DNA from: Candidatus Giovannonibacteria bacterium RIFCSPHIGHO2_01_FULL_45_24
Lineage (GTDB): Bacteria > Patescibacteriota > Minisyncoccia > UBA11713 > 2-01-FULL-45-33
Direction: 5' to 3'
Assembly (NCBI GenBank): GCA_001778495.1
Contig: MFHE01000010.1
Span: 119,292 to 153,897 of the forward strand
DNA: 34,606 bases
Position numbers and translations under genes: made by a program. Below the pieces are notes generated by a model. The model was not told where the DNA came from, made no database searches, and saw only the letters and a program-made list of their open reading frames with translations. Shown piece after piece: positions 30,034 to 34,606 of this stretch (positions are counted from its first letter, which is position 1; each line of letters begins with the position of its first letter).

Positions 30034-30341
30034 CTATCACAACCATAATCTGCAGGATTGTCGTCGTCTTGGGGCAAGTGGAGGCCCTGCTCTTCATCGT
30101 TGCCACGGTTGTTTTTTCGTGGGGAGCGATACAATATGTAATTGCAGGCGGGGCTGGGGACGAAAAAAAACTGGCGGCAGCCAAAAACTACATTATCTAC
30201 GGGCTTGTCGGACTCTTTGCGATGCTGGCAATGTGGGGAATCACGTTTGCAATTTACAGGACTATTTTGGGCGAGAACCCTTCCATCCCAATCCCTTCCC
30301 CGTCGTCCTGCCAGGAACTAAATCCGCCGGTCTCAACCTAG
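30030..30341 (+). CDS. TrbC/VirB2-like pilin-family membrane protein
   Basis: A 103-residue protein with two hydrophobic helices ('VEALLFIVATVVFSWGAIQYVIAGG' and 'NYIIYGLVGLFAMLAMWGITFAIYRTIL') and a short Pro/Ser-rich tail. It strongly resembles the 29383-29736 protein through the middle. It has no separate signal peptide; the first helix starts almost at the N-terminus. It is the last gene of the surface cluster before tRNA-Leu. Confidence 0.75.
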   Translation: MTITTIICRIVVVLGQVEALLFIVATVVFSWGAIQYVIAGGAGDEKKLAAAKNYIIYGLVGLFAMLAMWGITFAIYRTILGENPSIPIPSPSSCQELNPPVST

Positions 30342-30364
30342 CAAATTACCTACGCGCTAACTAT

Positions 30365-30445
30365 GCCGGAGTGGTGGAACGGCAGACACGCTCGACTTAA
30401 GATCGAGTGCCGAAAGGCGTGAGAGTTCGAATCTCTCCTCCGGCA
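30365..30445 (+). tRNA. tRNA-Leu (TAA)
   Basis: Acceptor GCCGGAG/CTCCGGC with discriminator A, anticodon arm CTCGA-CTTAAGA-TCGAG giving TAA, a long variable arm (TGCCGAAAGGCGT) and an intact T-arm. CCA is not encoded. Confidence 0.95.
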
Positions 30446-30529
30446 AAAAAATTATGCGAATACGCCCTGAATTTTTTGACATATTCGGACTCGCAACATT
30501 CGGCTTTATTTTTGTTTTGTCTTAAAGGC

Positions 30530-30580
30530 GGCGGCCTGCCCCGTAGCTCCGCCGAAGGCGGATGGTATCGGGGAGCTGCA
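30530..30580. repeat. Palindromic element downstream of tRNA-Leu
   Basis: Contains TCCGCC-GAA-GGCGGA (30548-30562), the same hairpin as in the hisS and mfd repeats, nested in a larger AGCTCC...GGAGCT / CCCCG...CGGGG fold. The region 30446-30680 has no credible gene; the 88-residue ORF there begins inside the tRNA. Confidence 0.6.
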
Positions 30581-30622
30581 CCGCTGACAATTTCAAGTTT
30601 TTCTTTGGCGGAATTCGGATTT

Positions 30623-30646
30623 ACTGAAATTCTACCGAATTTCAGT
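30623..30646. repeat. Perfect 10-bp hairpin
   Basis: ACTGAAATTC-TACC-GAATTTCAGT. It is flanked on both sides by 'ttggcgg' followed by an AATTC-containing string, so it looks like the core of another short repeat element. No gene is attached. Confidence 0.6.
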
Positions 30647-30678
30647 CTTGGCGGCAAATTCTTTGTTCTTTGAATTAT

Positions 30679-30912
30679 GAAAAAGAAGAAGCCCCTCGCA
30701 GCGATATTACCACTGCAAGGGGCTTAGGTTGGAACTTGGCGGGAGAGTGAGATTACTGCTTGCTTTCACGGATCCACTCATCAGCGTAGATACCTAAATT
30801 AGATGTCCAATGCGCTACTCACAGAGTAAACAAAGAGGATTTTCCGCTTTTTTCTCCCGTCTTATCAAAGAGCTATCAGTAATTTGAAGGATAATTCATC
30901 ACCTCAAATCAT
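30679..30912 (-). ncRNA. Candidate structured non-coding RNA
   Basis: A stand-alone transcript of about 235 nt is predicted, with a near-consensus promoter, a strong terminator and no long ORF. Hairpins can be drawn by eye: ATTTGAGG...CCTTCAAAT, TACTC-TGT-GAGTA and GACATCTA-ATT-TAGGTATC. A long-range CGGGAGA/TCTCCCG pairing encloses the middle. Size and isolation would fit 6S RNA or an unknown class. I see no tmRNA, RNase P or SRP RNA signature. A 7-codon ORF (MNYPSNY) after GAGGTG lies near the 5' end and could be a leader peptide. About 150 bases lie between its promoter and the next gene. Confidence 0.55.
30680..30725 (-). terminator. Terminator of the candidate ncRNA
   Basis: On the minus strand AAGCCCCT...AGGGGCTT (8 bp) with an inner GCAG/CTGC stem, followed by CTTCTTTTT. 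Confidence 0.7.
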
Positions 30913-30918
30913 GCGCTA

Positions 30919-30947
30919 AGTGTAGCATATTACGTCTATCCTGTCAA
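30919..30947 (-). promoter_or_regulatory. Promoter of the candidate ncRNA
   Basis: TTGACA, exactly 17 bases, TACACT (4/6). The expected start is near 30912. It is the best -35/-10 spacing match in this region and has no protein gene after it. Confidence 0.75.
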
Positions 30948-31058
30948 GCTCAACCGAAAACAATCAAAAAGGCTCTATTTCAGGCCATTCATTACTCTAA
31001 ATCAAATGATTAAAATTTTTCTTTTCTGCTTCTACAAAATATGGTTTGAGCCGATGTT

Positions 31059-31379
31059 TTATTTGCCGCTTTTTATTCCAAGCTTCCTTTCTACCAGAGA
31101 AAGGCGCGCCATAATGTCTTCGATTTCCATGCGCGGGATAAGCTCTTTCCGTATTTCTGCAATATCCCGCTCAATTACAGTTATCCTGGCGTCAATATGA
31201 GCCAATCTTGTCTCAAATCTATCCATTCTTGTTTCAAGCCGATCAAACCGCTTATCAACCTGTTCAAAACGTTTGTCCACTTGTTCAAAACGCTTGTCCA
31301 TGTCAACTTTTTTGGCGGTTTCGTCAAAACCGACTTTTACCATTCTAGCTAAATCGTCTAATGTAATTTTCCTTAGCAT
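31059..31379 (-). CDS. Small coiled-coil protein
   Basis: A 106-residue, highly charged heptad-repeat protein. Repeats 'DKRFEQVDKRFEQVDKRFDRLETRMDRFETRL' run through the middle and the end reads 'SLVERKLGIKSGK'. There is no membrane segment. Proteins of this style are common in parcubacterial genomes and their function is unknown to me. The frameshifted gene at 24719-24951 looks like a relative. It has its own leaderless promoter. Confidence 0.8.
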   Translation of the reverse strand: MLRKITLDDLARMVKVGFDETAKKVDMDKRFEQVDKRFEQVDKRFDRLETRMDRFETRLAHIDARITVIERDIAEIRKELIPRMEIEDIMARLSLVERKLGIKSGK

Positions 31380-31386
31380 ATTACTT

Positions 31387-31415
31387 AAATTAATAATAAA
31401 AACAATCTATGTCAA
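31387..31415 (-). promoter_or_regulatory. Promoter of the coiled-coil gene (leaderless)
   Basis: TTGACA (perfect), 17 bases, TAATTT, then AAGTAAT (7 bases) and the ATG at 31379. No Shine-Dalgarno sequence is present. Confidence 0.7.
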
Positions 31416-31423
31416 ACTTTTTT

Positions 31424-31494
31424 TGCGGCCAGCGAGAATCGAACTCGCGTCTTGTCCTTGGCAAGGACACATTCTGCCACTAAACCATGGCCGC
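31424..31494 (-). tRNA. tRNA-Gly (GCC)
   Basis: Acceptor GCGGCCA/TGGCCGC with discriminator A, anticodon arm TGTCC-TTGCCAA-GGACA giving GCC. CCA is not encoded. It is the last of three minus-strand tRNAs. Confidence 0.95.
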
Positions 31495-31500
31495 GGTTTT

Positions 31501-31582
31501 TGCCTCCGAGAGGATTTGAACCTCTAACCCTTTCGGGATCCCGCTCTAAACGGGACGCGTATGCCAATTCCGCCACGGAGGC
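31501..31582 (-). tRNA. tRNA-Leu (TAG)
   Basis: Acceptor GCCTCCG/CGGAGGC with discriminator A, anticodon arm TCCCG-TTTAGAG-CGGGA giving TAG, and a long variable arm (ATCCCGAAAGGGT). CCA is not encoded. Confidence 0.95.
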
Positions 31583-31600
31583 ATGGAATGTTGGCGGAGT

Positions 31601-31676
31601 TGGAGGCGCCGGAGGGAATTGAACCCTCGTATAGCGGTTTTGCAGACCGCCGCGTTAGCCACTTCGCCACGGCGCC
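31601..31676 (-). tRNA. tRNA-Cys (GCA)
   Basis: Acceptor GGCGCCG/CGGCGCC with discriminator T, the normal base for tRNA-Cys. The anticodon arm is GCGGT-CTGCAAA-ACCGC giving GCA. CCA is encoded. It lies just after rbfA on the same strand. Confidence 0.95.
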
Positions 31677-31678
31677 AT

Positions 31679-32017
31679 TTATTCATTCTTGACTTTTTCC
31701 AGCAATTTTTCAAGCCGGATAGTCCTCTCCGCGTCTTCTTCTCCCAAAAAAATTATTTTGGGTATAAACCGGCGGCGCGAGCGCGAAGCAAGGTACTTGC
31801 GCGCTTCTCCGGTAAGTTTCTTTACTGATTTTAAAACTTCCTTCGCCGCCTTTTCGGGGAAGACAGATATGGCAACTTCGGCTTTGTCCGACCTTTCGGG
31901 CGCGTAAATTTTCGCAACGGAAATAAACACGCCTTCGTCATGCGGAGTGTTTCGCTGTAAAAATCTGTTGAGTTCGCGTTTTAAAAAAGACGAAAATCTT
32001 TCCGCTTGGTGCGCCAT
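31679..32017 (-). CDS. rbfA: Ribosome-binding factor A
   Basis: Assists late maturation of the 30S subunit. The 112 residues start at the ATG at 32017; the ORF-track start lies inside infB. The KH-like fold shows 'VFISVAKIYAPERSDKAEVAISVFPEKAAKEVLKSVKKL' and the family's 'GEARKYLASRSRRRFIPKIIFLGEEDAERTIRLEKLLEKV'. The start overlaps the infB stop (TGATG), the standard infB-rbfA order. Confidence 0.92.
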   Translation of the reverse strand: MAHQAERFSSFLKRELNRFLQRNTPHDEGVFISVAKIYAPERSDKAEVAISVFPEKAAKEVLKSVKKLTGEARKYLASRSRRRFIPKIIFLGEEDAERTIRLEKLLEKVKNE

Positions 32018-33447
32018 CAGCACAAAATTTCCAACTCGTCTCCTTCGGCTATTGATATCTTTGAGCTCGCAAGCGCCCCGAATTCTTTTCCGGCTTCAAT
32101 CTCGGAGACGTTTACCCGCCCCTCTTGGAGATTTTCTATTTTTCCATCTCCTATTTTTTTCTCGCGGCGAAAAACGCCGAATTCCGCCCCGCGACGAATC
32201 AGTCCTTCCTGAACTTTTCCGCCTATTATCTGTGTTTTGCCGTCCGCCCTAAAAATTTTGAGTATCTTGGCGTGTCCAAGAATTTTAGTTATTTCTTCTT
32301 TTGGCGAGAGCGCTTCTATTTTTTTCTTAAGAAAATCCGCCAGCTCGTATACGATTTCAAACGATGCCACCTCCACGCCAAGCCGCAAAGCAAGCTCCCG
32401 CAGGTTTGATGAAAGCGCGACTTTGAAAGCCAGAATCAGCGGATTGGCCGCAGATGAGGCGAGCTTGATGTCGTTTTCGGACACATCGCCGACTTCGGAG
32501 CGCAATATTTTTATATCTTTCAGCTTTGCTGCTTCGTGTTCAATCGCCTCTGCCGAGCCCGAAACATCGGCTTTGATGACAAGGCCTATAAAGCCGCCAG
32601 GCGGTTTCGAGGAGCCGGGCGCGGGTTTTTCTCCGGCGGCGCGGGCGGCATCAATTGCTTCTTTTTGAGAGAAAAACGCTTTAAACTCCGCTCCCACCTG
32701 CGGCGGCTTGTCAAAACCGACTACCAAGACGGGCAAAGACGGGCTGGCGGAATCTATCGGGCCGCCTTTGAAATCTTCCAAAATCCTCGCTTTGGCGACC
32801 GCGCCTCCGGCGGCGACATACTCGCCTTTTTTCAAAGTTCCGTTTCTTATGAGCAAAGTGGATGTCACTCCGCGCCTCTGGTCGCGGTGCGATTCAATAA
32901 CCACCCCTGTCGCGAACGCTTTGGTGTCGGCTTGGAGACTTTCCATCTCGGCCATGAGCAAAATGGTTTCCAAGAGCTTGTCCACTCCCGTGCCCTGCTT
33001 TGCCGAAATTTCAATAAATGGCACGTTGCCACCGCGCCCTTCCAAAAAAACCTCTTTTTTGGCAAGCTCGTTTTTCATCCGCTCCGGATCCGCCGCCGGC
33101 TTGTCAATCTTATTTATCGCGACTAAAAAAGGGATGCCAGCGCTTTTTATGGCCGCCAGCGCTTCCTCCGTTTGCGGTTTAACCCCGTCGTCCGCCGCAA
33201 CGACCAATATGGCGATGTCCGCCACTTCTGCCCCACGCGAGCGCATTTTGGAAAACGCCTCGTGCCCGGGAGTATCCAAAAGGGTTATTTTTTTGCCGGC
33301 GTGTTCAACTTCATAAGCGCCTATGTGCTGGGTTATGCCTCCGGATTCACCGGCCACAACATTAGATTTTCTTATATAATCCAAAAGCGTTGTCTTGCCG
33401 TGGTCAATGTGCCCCATCACGACTACGATTGGCGGTCTACTTTGCAT
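32017..33447 (-). CDS. infB: Translation initiation factor IF-2, short form
   Basis: GTPase that brings initiator tRNA to the 30S subunit. It has 476 residues and starts almost directly at the G domain: 'VVVMGHIDHGKTTLLDYI' (G1), 'DTPGHEAF' (G3) and 'INKIDKP' (G4). Domains II, III and the fMet-tRNA-binding C-terminal domain follow, ending 'EAGKEFGALASSKISIAEGDELEIL'. The long N-terminal region (E. coli IF-2 has 890 residues) is absent. A Pro/Gly-rich stretch 'KPAPGSSKPPGG' precedes the 'VIKADVSGSAEAIE' segment. It overlaps the upstream DUF4446 gene by 11 bases and rbfA by one. Confidence 0.96.
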   Translation of the reverse strand: MQSRPPIVVVMGHIDHGKTTLLDYIRKSNVVAGESGGITQHIGAYEVEHAGKKITLLDTPGHEAFSKMRSRGAEVADIAILVVAADDGVKPQTEEALAAIKSAGIPFLVAINKIDKPAADPERMKNELAKKEVFLEGRGGNVPFIEISAKQGTGVDKLLETILLMAEMESLQADTKAFATGVVIESHRDQRRGVTSTLLIRNGTLKKGEYVAAGGAVAKARILEDFKGGPIDSASPSLPVLVVGFDKPPQVGAEFKAFFSQKEAIDAARAAGEKPAPGSSKPPGGFIGLVIKADVSGSAEAIEHEAAKLKDIKILRSEVGDVSENDIKLASSAANPLILAFKVALSSNLRELALRLGVEVASFEIVYELADFLKKKIEALSPKEEITKILGHAKILKIFRADGKTQIIGGKVQEGLIRRGAEFGVFRREKKIGDGKIENLQEGRVNVSEIEAGKEFGALASSKISIAEGDELEILC

Positions 33448-33913
33448 CTTGTATGGCCGTTCTTTCTTCTTCCGTTAATTGATACTGCGACCCGCCCCCC
33501 TGTATCGGCTTGGCGTAAATCCTGTTCATCTCCCTTCCGTAAAGAGAAGAAATTACAACACCGTCGTTTTTGTCGTTTAAAAGCGCCAAAGCGAAGCTTT
33601 GGTCGCCGCCGGTGTCCGAAAAAGGATTGTATCTCACAAGCCCGACCTTGCGGATGCCTTTGGGCAAAGCGTCTTCCAAAAACTTTATCCTACCTTTTAG
33701 TTCCTCAAAGGTTTTATCCGCAGAATTTTGGCGGTCTCTTAAATCCAGCAGAACTTTTTCCAAATCCAGCCCGCTGGACGGCTGGTTTTTAAAAATTATC
33801 TTGAAATTTCTGCGCAAAATAAAAACCCACGCAAGGGCGGCGAGATTCAGCGCCAAAAGCCCGAGAAAAAAATATAAGCCGTATTTATCAAATAAGTTAA
33901 TCAGCTGATTCAT
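33437..33913 (-). CDS. DUF4446 membrane-anchored protein
   Basis: 158 residues from the ATG at 33913 (MNQLINLFDKYGLYFF). One N-terminal transmembrane helix ('YFFLGLLALNLAALAWVFIL') is followed by a short helical region. The conserved DUF4446 core is 'VGLVRYNPFSDTGGDQSFALALLNDKNDGVVISSLYGREMNRIYAKPI...YQLTEEE'. Function is unknown. It is the first gene of the infB-rbfA operon and overlaps infB. The chosen start avoids the longer ORF-track version, which lacks an ATG-proximal signal. Confidence 0.88.
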   Translation of the reverse strand: MNQLINLFDKYGLYFFLGLLALNLAALAWVFILRRNFKIIFKNQPSSGLDLEKVLLDLRDRQNSADKTFEELKGRIKFLEDALPKGIRKVGLVRYNPFSDTGGDQSFALALLNDKNDGVVISSLYGREMNRIYAKPIQGGGSQYQLTEEERTAIQDAK

Positions 33914-33936
33914 TATGTAAAAGAGCTTAACATGTT

Positions 33937-33965
33937 TTGATTTTTGTGGCAAAATTTATTACAAT
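33937..33965 (+). promoter_or_regulatory. Promoter of tRNA-Lys / tRNA-Ser
   Basis: TTGATT, 17 bases, TACAAT (5/6). The expected start near 33972 leaves a leader of about 23 nt containing a palindrome before tRNA-Lys. Confidence 0.6.
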
Positions 33966-33972
33966 TCAAAAA

Positions 33973-33989
33973 TCTTGCCTGCCGGCAAG
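33973..33989. repeat. Palindrome in the tRNA-Lys leader
   Basis: 'cttgcctgccggcaagc': arms GCTTGCC/GGCAAG around the CTGCCGG-type core also found upstream of tRNA-Met. It would lie in the 5' leader of the tRNA transcript. Confidence 0.5.
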
Positions 33990-33994
33990 CACAG

Positions 33995-34067
33995 CCGCCC
34001 ATAGCTCAATTGGCAGAGCAGGTCCCTCTTAAGGACAAGGTTGGAGGTTCAACTCCTCCTGGGCGGA
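33995..34067 (+). tRNA. tRNA-Lys (CTT)
   Basis: Acceptor CCGCCCA/TGGGCGG with discriminator A, anticodon arm GTCC-CTCTTAA-GGAC giving CTT (the outermost stem pair is a mismatch), and an intact T-arm. CCA is not encoded. Confidence 0.92.
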
Positions 34068-34076
34068 AAAAAATTT

Positions 34077-34166
34077 GGAAGCGTGGCAGAGCGGACGAAT
34101 GCACCGGTTTCGAAAACCGGAAGCCGCGCAAGCGGCTCGGAGGTTCGAATCCTCCCGCTTCCGCCA
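34077..34166 (+). tRNA. tRNA-Ser (CGA)
   Basis: Acceptor GGAAGCG/CGCTTCC with discriminator G, anticodon arm CCGGT-TTCGAAA-ACCGG giving CGA, and a long variable arm (AGCCGCGCAAGCGGCT). CCA is encoded. A truncated XRE gene begins directly after it. Confidence 0.95.
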
Positions 34167-34167
34167 G

Positions 34168-34287
34168 TTGGGAAAAGATGTGATTATTAAAATTGAATCC
34201 GGCGCAACGTCTAACCCGACGACGATTGAAACGGTCGCCAAGATCGCCAAAGCATTGGATGTTTCAATCGAACAACTAATCGTATGA
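34168..34287 (+). pseudogene. XRE-type helix-turn-helix regulator, 5'-truncated at tRNA-Ser
   Basis: The frame after tRNA-Ser encodes 'GKDVIIKIESGATSNPTTIETVAKIAKALDVSIEQLIV', the second half of an XRE/Cro-type HTH domain, starting within or near the recognition helix. The N-terminal half is missing because the frame runs back into the tRNA. The only starts after the tRNA are TTG (34168) and GTG (34180). Its stop overlaps the next gene's ATG (ATGA), as in an intact operon, so only the 5' end has been lost. This is what an insertion or recombination at the tRNA 3' end would leave. Confidence 0.6.
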
Positions 34288-34606
34288 AAATTTCACTGAT
34301 ACAAATTGGTTCGGGCGACGACAAGGAAGTCAATCTTCAGAAAGCCAACAAACACATTGCAGAAGCAATAGCGCAAAAAGCTGATGTTATTTGCTTGCCA
34401 GAAGTTTTTTTATATTCAGGCGATGACGAGATTGCAAAAGTGGAAAAGTCATCTTCTCGTTATCTAACGGCTTTTCAGGAACTGGCAAAAACAAAACAGG
34501 TCAACATTATTCTTGGCAGTATTTTATTTTTAGACGAATTGGCAAATAAACCAAAAAATACTTGTTTTGTAATTGATAGACAAGGGAAAATTGTTTATCG
34601 CTACAA
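34284..34606 (+). CDS. Carbon-nitrogen hydrolase (nitrilase superfamily), partial at the window edge
   Basis: Not in the ORF track because it is open to the right edge. It begins 'MKISLIQIGSGDDKEVNLQKANKHIAEAIAQKADVICLPEVFLYSG', the usual start of nitrilase-family amidases, with the catalytic Glu in 'CLPEVF'. 'VNIILGSILF' and 'NTCFVIDRQGKIVYRY' follow. The catalytic Lys and Cys lie beyond the window. It overlaps the XRE remnant by four bases. Confidence 0.85.
   Translation, partial: MKISLIQIGSGDDKEVNLQKANKHIAEAIAQKADVICLPEVFLYSGDDEIAKVEKSSSRYLTAFQELAKTKQVNIILGSILFLDELANKPKNTCFVIDRQGKIVYRY

Noticed and set aside
30407-30673. 88-residue plus-strand ORF starting inside tRNA-Leu
   Set aside because: It begins within the tRNA, encodes translated palindromes and resembles no protein.
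30679-30912. Hammerhead-ribozyme-like string CTGATGAG...GTGAAAGC on the minus strand
   Set aside because: The base before GAAA is T instead of the required C, stem II would have almost no loop, and no matching stem I or III or cleavage triplet could be found.
32590-32640. Palindromic insertion in infB at 'SSKPPGG'
   Set aside because: The CCGCC-TGGCGG match is short and the region is a naturally variable linker; it does not align with the hisS/mfd repeat.
34075-34287. 70-residue ORF covering tRNA-Ser and the HTH remnant as one gene
   Set aside because: The first 30 codons are the tRNA itself; only the part after the CCA has protein-like sequence.

Overview
The window looks like a chromosome segment from a Candidate Phyla Radiation bacterium, most likely a parcubacterial (Patescibacteria) lineage. 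The evidence is a set of small, streamlined housekeeping genes (an IF-2 with no N-terminal domain, a short Mfd-like helicase, a four-repeat S1 protein), tightly overlapping ATGA/TAATG gene junctions, a run of TrbC/VirB2-type pilin-like membrane proteins, and many short G+C-rich palindromes in an otherwise A+T-leaning sequence. Many genes end in TGA (gatC, infB, the antitoxin), so TGA is a stop here. That argues against the recoded Gracilibacteria/SR1 lineages.

Layout. 1-4.9 kb is an accessory island: a restriction-modification pair (a nuclease-methyltransferase fusion plus HsdS) next to a large serine recombinase, ending beside tRNA-Asp and tRNA-Met. 5.1-6.1 kb holds a palindrome-rich spacer, a small Cys-rich gene that looks frameshifted, a truncated GIY-YIG gene and the initiator tRNA. 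6.2-10.4 kb (minus) encodes a membrane protein with an HEPN-like motif, gatA, gatC and ligA. 10.5-13.8 kb carries a small unknown gene, a metallo-beta-lactamase-fold gene with a one-helix membrane partner, and a very A+T-rich type II R-M pair. 13.9-18.6 kb has an S1 protein, an inositol-phosphatase-like enzyme, a shortened Mfd and a broken PaaX-like regulator. 18.6-26.2 kb has pth, lepB, hisS, then a toxin-antitoxin pair leading straight into HIT, rpsU, yqeY, ybeY and ftsA, followed by ftsZ. 26.2-30.3 kb is a surface cluster: a SAM methyltransferase, a membrane-anchored solute-binding protein and four or five TrbC-like proteins, one fused to a possible M15-type peptidase domain. 30.4-34.6 kb has tRNAs, a candidate structured RNA with its own promoter and terminator, rbfA-infB-DUF4446, two more tRNAs, a truncated XRE gene at the end of tRNA-Ser, and the start of a nitrilase-family gene.

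Three patterns cut across the genes. First, in at least seven places a good -10 box lies only 6-8 nt before the start codon with no Shine-Dalgarno sequence, which implies leaderless mRNAs; a few small genes instead have strong Shine-Dalgarno sites. Second, related palindromic elements occur both between genes (often beside tRNAs) and in frame inside housekeeping genes (mfd twice, hisS, gatA, ybeY). The hisS and mfd copies share orientation and reading frame and give almost the same peptide. Third, several genes are broken by single frame changes or truncated at tRNA or repeat boundaries. Those are either decay or assembly errors and need read support.
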